In this document: positions 40,477-49,046 of the stretch, piece after piece
Position numbering within the stretch: position 1 is the first letter of the stretch
Layout of the letters: the number at the start of each line of letters is the position of its first letter
Origin: DASVWZ01 sp963708575
GTDB lineage: Bacteria > Acidobacteriota > Terriglobia > Terriglobales > Acidobacteriaceae
Length of the DNA: 64,000 bases
Direction: 5' to 3'
NCBI GenBank assembly: GCA_963708575.1
Contig: CAVPTB010000003.1
Coordinates: 496,001 to 560,000, forward strand
Notes under the pieces: model-generated
The model's database searches: none
What the model was told of the DNA's origin: nothing
The model's input: the letters and a program-made list of their open reading frames with translations, nothing else
Position numbers and translations under genes: made by a program

Positions 40477-42384
40477 GTGAATTCAACAGTTAAGACGGTA
40501 GTTTTTTGGCTGGTGATCGTGCTCTCCGCCTTCCTGCTTTGGCAGGTGGTAAAGGCCGGCGGGGCTGGGCAAAAAGAGAAGGATATTAACTTCTCGGAAT
40601 TCTTGACGGATGTCGACCAGGGAAACGTCAAGGAAGTCACGATTACGGGCGTCGAGGTGCAGGGTAAGCTCCAGAACGACAACTCAACTTTTCACACCAT
40701 TGCGCCAGCCAACTATCCGGACATGATCAAGACACTGCGCGACAAAGGCGTAGTGATGAAGTTCCGTGACATCAACAGTGGAAGCTGGCCCAGCTGGTTG
40801 CTCAACTTCGCGCCGCTCATCCTGTTGGCCGCGTTGTGGTTCTTCATGATCCGCCAGATGCAGACCGGCGGAAACAAAGCGCTCTCGTTCGGCAAGAGCC
40901 GGGCGCGTTTGCTCTCCATGCAGCAGAAGAAGGTCACGTTTAAGGACGTGGCCGGTGTGGATGAGGCAAAGGAAGAACTCAAAGAGATAATCGAGTTTTT
41001 GCGTGAGGCTCAGAAGTTCCAAAAGCTGGGTGGACGCATTCCCAAGGGCGTGCTGCTGGTCGGACCTCCGGGAACCGGCAAGACTCTTTTGGCCCGGGCA
41101 GTCGCCGGCGAGGCGAACGTTCCATTCTTCTCAATTTCCGGTTCGGACTTCGTCGAGATGTTCGTAGGCGTTGGCGCAAGCCGCGTACGCGATCTGTTTG
41201 AGCAGGGTAAGAAGAATGCGCCTTGCATCATCTTCATTGACGAAATCGACGCGGTCGGACGTCATCGCGGAGCAGGTCTTGGCGGCGGTCACGATGAGCG
41301 CGAGCAGACTTTGAACCAGTTGCTGGTCGAGATGGACGGCTTCGAATCGAACGAAGGCGTCATCCTGATGGCCGCTACCAACCGTCCGGATGTACTCGAT
41401 CCGGCGCTGCTCCGTCCCGGACGTTTCGATCGCCGCGTGGTGGTCAACCGTCCTGACGTTCGCGGCCGTGAAGAAATCCTTCGCGTGCATACCCGCAAGA
41501 TTCCTTTGGCCGACGATGTCGATCTCATGGTTTTGGCTCGCGGCACACCGGGATTCTCCGGAGCTGATTTAGCCAATATGGTCAACGAAGCAGCGCTTGG
41601 CGCTGCGCGGCAGAATCGCAAAGCCGTGTTGATGTACGACTTCGAGATCGCGAAAGACAAAGTCCTGATGGGAGTGGAGCGCAAGTCGCTTCTGCTTTCC
41701 GAAGACGAAAAGAAGGTCACGGCCTATCACGAAGCCGGACACGCGCTGGTCGCCGTAACCTTGCCGAACTCCGATCCTCTGCACAAAGTCACGATCATCC
41801 CTCGCGGCATGGCGCTGGGCGTCACCATGCAGTTGCCGATCGACGACAAGCACAATTACACCAAGGATTATCTTGAGACGACGATCGCCATCATGATGGG
41901 CGGGCGCATTGCCGAGGAACTCTTTCTTAAACAGATGAGCACCGGCGCCGGCAACGACATTGAGCGGGCTACGGACTTGGCTCGCAAAATGGTTTGCGAA
42001 TTCGGTATGAGCGACCTCGGACCTCTGACCTTCGGCAAGAAAGAGGAGCAGATTTTCCTGGGACGCGAAATCGCCCAGCATCGCGATTACAGCGAAGCCA
42101 CGGCGATCAAGATCGACGAAGAAGTTCGCCGCATTATCCGGCAAGGCTACGAGAGTGCGAAGTCAATCATCGCCGACGGACATGAGCAGTTGGAACGGAT
42201 CGCGCTGGCGCTGCTGGAGCGTGAGGTGCTAGACGCCAACGAAATCAAGCTGCTGATGGAAGGCAGAGAACTGCCGAAGATCACGCCTCCATCGAAGCCT
42301 GATGAAGGTGTGCAGCAGGTCTTAAAGCCGGAGCCGGGACGCCCTGGAATTGCAAAAGGTGGCGAGAGTCCGGCCAGGGCATAG
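40477..42384 (+). CDS. ftsH: ATP-dependent zinc metalloprotease FtsH
   Basis: 635 residues from GTG 40477. Membrane-anchored AAA+ protease that degrades misfolded membrane and regulatory proteins. Two N-terminal helices (VVFWLVIVLSAFLLWQV and LLNFAPLILLAALWFFM) flank the periplasmic domain. Walker A GPPGTGKT starts at residue 196; Walker B is IIFIDEIDAVGRHRG; the second region of homology contains ATNRPDVLDPALLRPGRFDR. The zinc protease site is His418-Glu419-A-G-His422. A hydrophilic C-terminal tail follows. Length normal. Last gene of the tilS-hpt-ftsH group, with terminator. Confidence 0.97.
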   Translation: MNSTVKTVVFWLVIVLSAFLLWQVVKAGGAGQKEKDINFSEFLTDVDQGNVKEVTITGVEVQGKLQNDNSTFHTIAPANYPDMIKTLRDKGVVMKFRDINSGSWPSWLLNFAPLILLAALWFFMIRQMQTGGNKALSFGKSRARLLSMQQKKVTFKDVAGVDEAKEELKEIIEFLREAQKFQKLGGRIPKGVLLVGPPGTGKTLLARAVAGEANVPFFSISGSDFVEMFVGVGASRVRDLFEQGKKNAPCIIFIDEIDAVGRHRGAGLGGGHDEREQTLNQLLVEMDGFESNEGVILMAATNRPDVLDPALLRPGRFDRRVVVNRPDVRGREEILRVHTRKIPLADDVDLMVLARGTPGFSGADLANMVNEAALGAARQNRKAVLMYDFEIAKDKVLMGVERKSLLLSEDEKKVTAYHEAGHALVAVTLPNSDPLHKVTIIPRGMALGVTMQLPIDDKHNYTKDYLETTIAIMMGGRIAEELFLKQMSTGAGNDIERATDLARKMVCEFGMSDLGPLTFGKKEEQIFLGREIAQHRDYSEATAIKIDEEVRRIIRQGYESAKSIIADGHEQLERIALALLEREVLDANEIKLLMEGRELPKITPPSKPDEGVQQVLKPEPGRPGIAKGGESPARA

Positions 42385-42406
42385 GACAGTTCGGGTTTCG
42401 AGTTAA

Positions 42407-42438
42407 AAGGGCGGCCCCAAGTGGCCGCCCTTAGTTTT
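42407..42438. terminator. Terminator after ftsH
   Basis: aagggcggcc-ccaagt-ggccgccctt is a 10-bp perfect stem followed by agttttt; it can also serve the convergent gene in the opposite sense. Confidence 0.88.
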
Positions 42439-42505
42439 TGCGGTGACCTTGTTCTTGTACGATGGGGCCCGATTTTGAGTGGGCCACCGTCGCCACAATC
42501 GTATC

Positions 42506-42973
42506 TTAGTCGGCTGCCGACATTCCCCGATAGATCGCGAATAGGGCGTAGGCGTGGAAACCAACGCTCAAATAGTCTTTTGCTCCGAGCAGCAGCAGCC
42601 CATCCAGCGCGTATAAGCCCATTCCGACAACAAAGGCCCACTTCTGCGCCTTGGCCGCGAAGTGCCCGAAGAGCACGAACACGCCGGCAACGAAGCCATT
42701 GATGATCAGGTCGAGGATGCTGCCGGCGCTGCCGGCTCTCTTCGCCATCGCGTCAACGACGGAGGTAATCCCTAGTCCGACGACAAAATGAAAGCTGCCC
42801 CCGGAGATCACCACCAGGGAATTGATCATGGAAAGGGCGGCAATCCAGTAGAACCACTTGGCCCCCGAGCGGACGCGGCCCAGCGCCACCATGCGCGAAA
42901 CTGCGATCTGCTGATTTTCCTGAGCGACACGATCGGCGGATTGTGCCGTTGCCACACCTGCGCTTGTACTCAT
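42506..42973 (-). CDS. Small membrane protein
   Basis: 155 residues from ATG 42973; a start upstream at 43093 is less likely because it would add a non-hydrophobic basic leader. Four hydrophobic helices: WFYWIAALSMINSLVVISGG, FHFVVGLGITSVVDAMA, ILDLIINGFVAGVFVLFGHF and KWAFVVGMGLYALDGLLLLG, ending in YLSVGFHAYALFAIYRGM. The N-terminus is polar (QENQQIAVSRMVALGRV). I recall similar proteins in Acidobacteria and Verrucomicrobia but no function. Confidence 0.7.
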   Translation of the reverse strand: MSTSAGVATAQSADRVAQENQQIAVSRMVALGRVRSGAKWFYWIAALSMINSLVVISGGSFHFVVGLGITSVVDAMAKRAGSAGSILDLIINGFVAGVFVLFGHFAAKAQKWAFVVGMGLYALDGLLLLGAKDYLSVGFHAYALFAIYRGMSAAD

Positions 42974-43140
42974 GTAGGCTCCTTGATTCCAAGCGAGGGA
43001 GGCCCGTCTCAAGACGACGGGTTGGATCGGAACTGGCAGAAGCGTACGACGGGATACAAAGGCTGGAACAGATGCCCGGCGGACATGGCCCACCCGCCGC
43101 CGGGTACATGCACGAATGCGGCGGACGTTGCCAACCGGTC

Positions 43141-43165
43141 TGTAGAGACGCAGCTACCCGTCTCT
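43141..43165. repeat. gtagagacg hairpin repeat
   Basis: agagacg (43144-43150) and cgtctct (43159-43165) pair around cagctacc; it lies just after the stop of the reverse-strand aldo/keto reductase and may act as its terminator. Confidence 0.45.
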
Positions 43166-43185
43166 CGGCTGCGGCCGAGCAAGAA

Positions 43186-44178
43186 TTAGCCGTTTACGAG
43201 CGCGATCATGGTTTCGTTATAGCGCTGACCCGAGGCGGCCCCCTGGGGAAAGACCTCCTCGATTCGACGCACATCTTCGGGCATCAGCTGCACATCCAGA
43301 GCGCCGACATTCTCCTCCAAGTATTTCCGGCGTTTCGTGCCCGGGATCGGCACAATGTCTTCGCCTTGGGCGAGTACCCATGCCAGAGCCAGTTGCGCGG
43401 GCGTGCACTGCTTCTCGTGCGCGATTTCCTGAACCTTCTTGACCAGCTCGAGATTCTTGTTGAAGTTCTCGCCCTGAAAGCGCGGAGAGTTGCGCCGATA
43501 GTCGTCTGGCGCGAAGTCTTCAAAGCTCCTGAACTGGCCAGTCAGGAATCCTCGACCCAGGGGACTGTAAGCCACAAATCCGATGTTTAACTCGCGGCAG
43601 GTCGACAGAATGTCGTCCTCAGGATCGCGGGTCCACAGGGAATACTCGGTCTGGAGCGCTGTGATGGGATGGACCTTCATCGCCCGGCGAAGCGTCTGCG
43701 AACTTGCCTCCGACAAGCCGACGTAGCGGATTTTGCCTTCTTTTACCAGCTCTGCCATCGCACCAACCGTTTCCTCGATAGGCGTATCCGGATCGACGCG
43801 ATGCTGGTAGTACAGATCGATATAACTTACGCGGAGTCGGCGCAGGCTGGCCTCGCAGGACTTACGGACATAGTCAGGCTTTCCGCTTACTCCACGCACA
43901 TCCGGATTGGCTGGATCACGCACAATGCCGAACTTGGTCGCGAGCACGATCTGGTCGCGCTTGTGGCCCTGGATCGCCTCGCCGACTAATTCTTCGTTCT
44001 TGTAAGGCCCGTAAACGTCGGCAGTATCGAGAAAATTGATTCCCAGTTCGAGCGCGCGGTGGATGGTGGCAATGGATTCCTGGTCATCACGGCCGGCATA
44101 GAACTCCGACATTCCCATGCAGCCCAATCCAAGGGCAGAAACCGTGAGGTGAGCGCGTCCGAGCTTGCGAGTTTTCAT
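43186..44178 (-). CDS. Aldo/keto reductase
   Basis: 330 residues. NADPH-dependent oxidoreductase of the AKR superfamily. Catalytic tetrad by position: Asp51 and Tyr56 in INFLDTADVYGPYKNEE, Lys82 in LATKFG and His126 in LYYQHRVDPD. The NADPH-binding end IVPIPGTKRRKYLEENVGA is characteristic. The length and motifs fit the AKR13 (YakC/general) group acting on aldehydes and quinones. Substrate unknown. Stands alone on the minus strand, with a divergent DinB gene upstream. Confidence 0.92.
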   Translation of the reverse strand: MKTRKLGRAHLTVSALGLGCMGMSEFYAGRDDQESIATIHRALELGINFLDTADVYGPYKNEELVGEAIQGHKRDQIVLATKFGIVRDPANPDVRGVSGKPDYVRKSCEASLRRLRVSYIDLYYQHRVDPDTPIEETVGAMAELVKEGKIRYVGLSEASSQTLRRAMKVHPITALQTEYSLWTRDPEDDILSTCRELNIGFVAYSPLGRGFLTGQFRSFEDFAPDDYRRNSPRFQGENFNKNLELVKKVQEIAHEKQCTPAQLALAWVLAQGEDIVPIPGTKRRKYLEENVGALDVQLMPEDVRRIEEVFPQGAASGQRYNETMIALVNG

Positions 44179-44290
44179 GAGTGACTCCCTTTATTCCTTG
44201 CAAATAATTAGAAGCGTGGCAAATCAGGGCTGGATCAAATCCAACGTTTGATAGATGCGCGCCAGGGTAGGGAGGGACTAAGCAAAATCC

Positions 44291-44803
44291 ATGAGCCAAG
44301 TAGCCCGATGGTTTGACAGGAAGTTTGAATTCACCTTCCCGACAGAGCTTTATCCAGATCTTTGCATACGTCTACGGGGAACACCGGTTCGTACGGAGGA
44401 GTTGCTGCGGGGCGTTCCCCCGGATCTTTTAGCACGAAAACCGGGCGGAAAGTGGTCGATTCAGGAACATGCCGGACACCTGCTGGATTTGGAAGATTTG
44501 TGGAGGACGCGGGCCGAGCAGTACACCACCGGAGCGAGCGAACTGGCAGCAACCGATCTCAACAACACAAAGACTGATCAGGCTAATTACAACGGGCGCT
44601 CAATTTCGTGGATTCTGGCTGAGTTTCGCAAAGCCAGGTTCAATCTTGTAAATCGCTTGGCGGAATTCGACCCGGAAGCTTTTGGACAAACTGCGTTACA
44701 CCCCCGGTTGAAGACTCCGATGCGGCTGGTGGACCATCTCTATTTCGTCGCAGAGCACGACGACCATCATCTGGCGCAGATGTGGTCGATTTTGGGGAAT
44801 TAG
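44291..44803 (+). CDS. DinB-family protein 1
   Basis: 170 residues. Four-helix-bundle metal-binding fold of the DinB/YfiT family: RGVPPDLLARKPGGKWSIQE, HAGHLLDLEDLWRTRAEQY, LAEFRKARFNLVNRLAEFD and LVDHLYFVAEHDDHHLAQMW. The His residues of QEHAGH and of HDDHH form the usual metal triad. Members serve as thiol-dependent transferases and maleylpyruvate-isomerase-like enzymes (bacillithiol or mycothiol in other phyla). Its stop overlaps the stop of selD on the other strand by 4 nt. Confidence 0.85.
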   Translation: MSQVARWFDRKFEFTFPTELYPDLCIRLRGTPVRTEELLRGVPPDLLARKPGGKWSIQEHAGHLLDLEDLWRTRAEQYTTGASELAATDLNNTKTDQANYNGRSISWILAEFRKARFNLVNRLAEFDPEAFGQTALHPRLKTPMRLVDHLYFVAEHDDHHLAQMWSILGN

Positions 44804-45939
44804 CGGCTAACTTGTATCGTCGGTTTCCCGGCGGGCAACACTTCACCGATTTCGACCGCCGGAACACCCGCCGAGACTAACGCCCGCTTCAGTCCGCCCG
44901 CATGATCGGGCGCAACCGCAATCAGCAAACCTCCCGCGGTTTGCGGGTCAAAGAGGATCGTCTTGATTTCCTCGGGAATTCCATCTTCATACTCGACCAG
45001 GCATTCGGCGAATTCGCGGTTCGCTTTCAGCCCGCCGGGGATGTATCCGGCGCGGATGCAATCGAGAGCGCCGTCGAGCAGCGGAATCCGGCTGGCACAG
45101 AGGCGCAGCGCGACATTCGAGGCGAGCGCCATCTCGCGCGCGTGCCCGATCATGCCGAAACCAGTGACGTCGGTGAGGGAATGAACGGGAGAAACGTCGT
45201 CGGTCTTCGGCCGTTGGTCGTCGTCTCCATTTCCTCCCTGCGAAAGGCGCGCAGAGGGAGGCAGTCCAGGACCTGTATCTACTTGACGCGTGATGATCTC
45301 GGCGGCTTTCTTGTTCAACGTGGTCATTGAGGCTACGGCGGCGTCGATCCAGGCTTGCTTTGCGGTTCCTTTCTTGATTGCTGTAGAAATCACTCCGGTG
45401 CCCAGCGACTTGGTGAACAGCAAGCGATCTCCGGGCTGCGCGCCGCCGTTAGCTAACACGCGTGCCGGATCGATCACGCCGGTCACGGAGTATCCGAACT
45501 TCGTTTCCTCGTCGCGGATGCTATGGCCACCAATTACTGTGCATCCTGCTTCCATCATCTTCGACAAGCCGCCGGCCAGAATGCGCTCCAGAATCGCGAT
45601 GTCGCCTTTCTCGGGAAAGCACACCATCGCCAGCGAAGTCAGGGGCTTTCCGCCCATGGCGTAAACGTCGCTCAAGGCATTGGTGGCCGCAATCTGGCCG
45701 AAGACGTACGGGTCGTCAACGATGGGGGTAAAAAAATCGACTGTCTGCACCAGCGCCGTCGTGGGCGTGAGTTGATACACTCCGGCGTCGTCGGCGTGAT
45801 CGAAGCCGACTAGCACATTGGGGTCGTGTTGCCGGGCTAATTTCCCAAGCACCGAGTCCAGCACCGCCGGACTTAGCTTAGAAGCTCAACCCGCGGCCTT
45901 TACCGACTCGGTGAGCCGGAAAGGCTTGGTTTCAGACAT
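44800..45939 (-). CDS. selD: Selenide, water dikinase SelD, a selenoprotein with in-frame UGA
   Basis: SelD makes selenophosphate from selenide and ATP. The longest ordinary frame starts at 45864, but the true ATG lies at 45939. Reading from it gives MSETKPFRLTESVKAAG-U-ASKLSP: codon 18 (45886-45888, minus strand UGA) sits at the catalytic Cys/Sec site of the family (GCAAKL or GUASKL). The rest is standard: VGFDHADDAGVYQLTP, ATNALSDVYAMGGKPLT, GGHSIRDEETKFGY, TDVTGFGMIGHAREM and FDPQTAGGLL. Total is 379 codons. An extra segment of about 34 residues before SLTDVTGFG derives from repeat DNA (45187-45290). It implies SelA, SelB and tRNA-Sec elsewhere in the genome. Confidence 0.9.
45187..45290 (-). 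repeat. In-frame repeat insert in selD (family A)
   Basis: Encodes about 34 residues (TGPGLPPSARLSQGGNGDDD, then QRPKTDDV) not found in the standard SelD alignment. The coding strand contains gaccaacggccgaagaccg, the same wording as mnmG insert 1 and the 6597-6660 repeat. Confidence 0.7.
45850..45888 (-). promoter_or_regulatory. Putative bacterial SECIS element
   Basis: Immediately after the UGA, agtcc and ggact (45855-45873) pair around a ggcggtgct loop, putting a GGU in the apical loop 21-23 nt past the UGA. This distance and a GGU or GG in the loop are what bacterial SECIS hairpins show. Structure is inferred by eye. Confidence 0.65.
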
Positions 45940-46071
45940 AGCGATATTGTAGCCGCTCCAAACGAATGGTACTTACCGCCGAGCGCGCGAAGATCGCAAA
46001 GAAGAACTTAAAGAGAAGAAGCAATAATTTCTCCCGCATTTCTCGGCGATCCCGGCGGTGGATGGTTATTG

Positions 46072-46578
46072 CTACTTCAGGGTCACGCTCATGACTTGCA
46101 CATCAGGATAGGCTTGATTCCAGTCGGCGGTGACGTGCTCGAAAGTCAGCCGGAATTGTCTGGCTTGCGCGGGAGCCAGCGGCAAGGTGTGCAGGTCGAC
46201 TGTGTCCGCATAGGGACCGCCAGTCTGCAACACCAGCAGGGGAACGTCTTCCGCCTGCGCGACTTGGTCCATGGAGTTTTTGAAGATCACATGAACTACG
46301 GCGTGAGTTACGGTCTGATTGCCGGCGTTAGTGACAGTGCCATCGATGTAGGTGACGCTTGATCCGACGAAGTTCTCGGCGGTGCTCATCTTCAAATTCG
46401 ACAGCTGGATATTGGCAGCATAGGGATGGGGCGCCGCTGGCGCCTTCCTGGTGCCGTAGGAGATCAGGATCAGAGCGGAAATGAGCACCACAACCAACGC
46501 TACCGCAACCAGAATCGGTCGCAGATTGGATTCTTCCGGCTGCTGGCTCAGTGCCGGTTGTTCAATGAAGCCGCCCAT
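46072..46578 (-). CDS. Membrane-anchored FxLYD/DUF2393-like protein
   Basis: 168 residues. A cytoplasmic N-terminus (EQPALSQQPEESNLRP) is followed by one helix (ILVAVALVVVLISALILISY) and an exported domain of Ig-like strands: ANIQLSNLKMSTAENFVGSS, VTYIDGTVTNAGNQTVTHAV and VHVIFKNSMDQVAQAEDVPL. The pattern 'G.V.N.G...V....V...F....G' matches FxLYD/DUF2393 domains. Single-pass inner-membrane protein with a periplasmic domain; role unknown. About 160 bp downstream of pmbA. Confidence 0.7.
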   Translation of the reverse strand: MGGFIEQPALSQQPEESNLRPILVAVALVVVLISALILISYGTRKAPAAPHPYAANIQLSNLKMSTAENFVGSSVTYIDGTVTNAGNQTVTHAVVHVIFKNSMDQVAQAEDVPLLVLQTGGPYADTVDLHTLPLAPAQARQFRLTFEHVTADWNQAYPDVQVMSVTLK

Positions 46579-46739
46579 GGAATTTGATTATATTCTGGCT
46601 CCGGCCGTCGTGAAGAGAGGACAGCCGTTTAGCATGACGCCGAAGTTAGGGTAAACTTCAAGCCCATGTTCCTGACCCATCGAAAGCGTAAAAGATGGCA
46701 ATCTGAGCCTGATTAACAAGCTCAGAGCGGGAACACCTT

Positions 46740-48125
46740 TTATTCTCCACCCACTGTCAACCCATCAATCCGTATCGTGGGACAAGCGATGGCACCGCGG
46801 AAAATCAGATCGTTGGCAATTTCCGTGATGTTGAAGAACATCTCTTTCAGATTGCCGGCAACGGTGATTTCTTCGACCGGAAAGGCCAACTCTCCGCCGG
46901 AGATCCACATTCCGGAGGCGCCACGCGAATAGTCTCCGGTGACCAGGTTCGCGCCGTGACCGAGGAATTCCGTGACATAGAGGCCATCTTTAATTTCGGA
47001 GATCAATTGCTGCGGAGTCTTCGCGCCCGGCTCTAAGAAGTAGTTGCCCGGGCCGATGCCTGGGGTTCCCGCCAATCCGCGCGCGGCATTGCCAGTCGTC
47101 TGCAGACCGAGCTTTTTCGCCGTATAAGTATTCAGCAGATATGATTTCAGCACGCCGTTCTCAACCACGACGGTACGACGCGTGGGCACGCCTTCACCGT
47201 CGAAAGGGCTGGTACCGAAGCCGCCGGGGATGGTGCCGTCGTCGATGACATTGACACGATCGCCGGCAATCTTCTGTCCGAGCTTTCCGGCAAGGAATGA
47301 CGCGCCGCGATAGACAGAGTCACCATTCACGCCCTCGAAAATATGATCGATGATCGAGGCGGAAACCATAGGATCGAACACGACAGGAACCTGCGCCGTC
47401 TTCACCTTCTTGGCTCCAAGACGCCGAATGGTGCGCTGGGCAGCGGTTTTGCCGACAGACTCGGGCGATTCCAAGCGGCTCAGACTGCGGGCCACTGAAA
47501 ACCAGTAATCGCGCTGCATGGCGCCGTCTTCCGACTGAGCAATTGGAATTGCCGCTATCGAGCAGTACGAGCGCCGGTACTCGCCAACGAATCCGTTAGA
47601 GTTTGCCAGAACTTTGTGGCCGGTAGCCGCGTCGAACGAACCGCCTTCTGAATTCTTGATGCGGGGATCGTAATCGAGCGCAGCCTTCTCCGCGCGACGT
47701 GCGTAACTAATGCGCTCTTCTCCCGGCAGGGAATAAACGTCGGCAGAGTAAAGATCGAGATCTCCAGAAATCGAACCGAGCTGCGAAGCTTCAGGAATGC
47801 CACTGAACGGATCTTCGGAAGTAATCTTGGCGAGATCGAGAGCGGACTTGACCATGCGGTCGAGCCCGACTGAAGAAAAATCGCTGGAGTAGGTGCTGGC
47901 GGCGCGTTTGCCGTGGAAAACGCGCATGCCAATGGATTTTGATCCTGATTCTTTGAGGGTCTCCACCTGGCCGAGGCGGACGAGGGTAGAGAACTCGTCT
48001 CCCTCGCGGACAACGCACTCGGCAGCGGTCGCGCCTCCTGCCATGGCTCGGCGCACGATGTCCTGCGCTAAGTCTTTGAGATCGGCGGTGGATTGCTGGA
48101 TGCGAGTTGTTTCCGTTGTTGTCAT
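46740..48125 (-). CDS. pmbA: TldD/PmbA-family protein PmbA (TldE)
   Basis: 461 residues. PmbA (TldE) forms a hetero-oligomeric protease with TldD that processes peptides, including microcin B17 and CcdA in E. coli. Family features: SGSKSIGMRVFHGKRAASTYS, VPVVFDPMVSASIIDHIFEG, DDGTIPGGFGTSPFDGEGVPT, ARGLAGTPGIGPGNYFLEPG and MWISGGELAFPVEEITVAGN. PmbA lacks the HExxxH zinc site, which lies in TldD. Its partner tldD is on the same strand 900 bp upstream, with a toxin-antitoxin pair between them on the opposite strand. Confidence 0.92.
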   Translation of the reverse strand: MTTTETTRIQQSTADLKDLAQDIVRRAMAGGATAAECVVREGDEFSTLVRLGQVETLKESGSKSIGMRVFHGKRAASTYSSDFSSVGLDRMVKSALDLAKITSEDPFSGIPEASQLGSISGDLDLYSADVYSLPGEERISYARRAEKAALDYDPRIKNSEGGSFDAATGHKVLANSNGFVGEYRRSYCSIAAIPIAQSEDGAMQRDYWFSVARSLSRLESPESVGKTAAQRTIRRLGAKKVKTAQVPVVFDPMVSASIIDHIFEGVNGDSVYRGASFLAGKLGQKIAGDRVNVIDDGTIPGGFGTSPFDGEGVPTRRTVVVENGVLKSYLLNTYTAKKLGLQTTGNAARGLAGTPGIGPGNYFLEPGAKTPQQLISEIKDGLYVTEFLGHGANLVTGDYSRGASGMWISGGELAFPVEEITVAGNLKEMFFNITEIANDLIFRGAIACPTIRIDGLTVGGE

Positions 48126-48274
48126 TGCCTAATTCGAATCTATCACGGCGCGGCGAGGCGCGGAGGAGCGGGAAGAATTTCGAGGGCAGGTTTTCCTGTG
48201 GCTCCCATTGCCCAAAACAATCGCCTTGAAAGTAATGCAATTCTTCCTTATAATTAACATCACAGGAGGCGGCT

Positions 48275-48571
48275 ATGTCTACCTTAACGGTGACCGCCAG
48301 AGGGCAAGTCACATTTCGCAAGAAGGTGATGGAACATCTCGGAATCAAACCCGGGGAGAAGATCCAGCTCGACCTGCTGCCCGACGGCCGGGGCGTAATC
48401 CGGGCGGCCCGGGCGGGCGGCAGAATTGAGAGTTTCATCGGGATGCTAGCGGGCAAGACGAAGAAAATCGCCACCATTGAAGAAATGAACGAAGCCGCAG
48501 CAGCCGGATGGGCAGGCACAGACGCGTCCAGGGTGGGCAAGTCTCACAAGAACTGGTCCGGACGAAAATGA
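48275..48571 (+). CDS. vapB: AbrB-type antitoxin, VapB-like
   Basis: 98 residues. The AbrB/MazE/SpoVT beta-hairpin DNA-binding domain is clear: LTVTARGQVTFRKKVMEHLG then IKPGEKIQLDLLPDGRGVI. The C-terminal helical tail (IATIEEMNEAAAAGW) is the toxin-binding part. It precedes a PIN-domain toxin and overlaps it by 4 nt, the standard antitoxin-first arrangement. AbrB antitoxins normally repress their own operon with the toxin. Ribosome-binding site aggaggc (about 48263). Confidence 0.9.
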   Translation: MSTLTVTARGQVTFRKKVMEHLGIKPGEKIQLDLLPDGRGVIRAARAGGRIESFIGMLAGKTKKIATIEEMNEAAAAGWAGTDASRVGKSHKNWSGRK

Positions 48572-48963
48572 AGATCACCGTCGACACCAACGTCCTGGTT
48601 CGGGCGGTTGTGCGCGACGACCCGAAGCAGGCCGAGATAGCCGCCAAAACGCTGATCAAAGCGGAGACGATCGCCGTGGGCACATCGTGTCTGTGCGAAT
48701 TTGTGTGGGTCCTGCGACGAGTCTATGGGTTCAGCCCTACTGAGATTGCCGCTACAATGCGCGAGTTGCTCGGTGCCATAAACGTCGAAGCGAACCGCCC
48801 CGCAATCGAGGCGGGACTGGCAATGCTCGATGCAGGCGGAGATTTCGCCGACGGTGTCATCGCCCACGAGGGGCAATGGCTCGGGGCGGATACCTTTGTG
48901 TCGTTCGACGCGAAGGCGGTGCAGCTGCTCAAGGCGCAAGGGGTGGCGGTGCGGCTGCTATGA
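48568..48963 (+). CDS. vapC: PIN-domain toxin, VapC-like
   Basis: 131 residues from ATG 48568, overlapping vapB by 4 nt. PIN-domain ribonuclease with acidic residues in ITVDTNVLVRAVV (Asp6), a conserved Glu in SCLCEFVWVL, and FADGVIAHEGQ plus VSFDAKAVQLLKAQGV at the end. VapC toxins cleave RNA, often initiator tRNA or rRNA loops. The pair is intact. It lies between pmbA and tldD, which are usually neighbours. Confidence 0.9.
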   Translation: MKITVDTNVLVRAVVRDDPKQAEIAAKTLIKAETIAVGTSCLCEFVWVLRRVYGFSPTEIAATMRELLGAINVEANRPAIEAGLAMLDAGGDFADGVIAHEGQWLGADTFVSFDAKAVQLLKAQGVAVRLL

Positions 48964-49046
48964 CGCCTTGTATTCATTTTCCTGTATGACAATTCGCTGG
49001 CTGTGCGATGGCTCCCGCGTACTTGCGCGCCAAACGAAGGACGCCT

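Noticed and set aside
40366..40494. 42-codon ORF (MAKAGKYFDLTLWRASNQ) in front of ftsH
   Set aside because: No ribosome-binding site, overlaps the ftsH start, and no homology recognised; possible leader peptide but not supportable.
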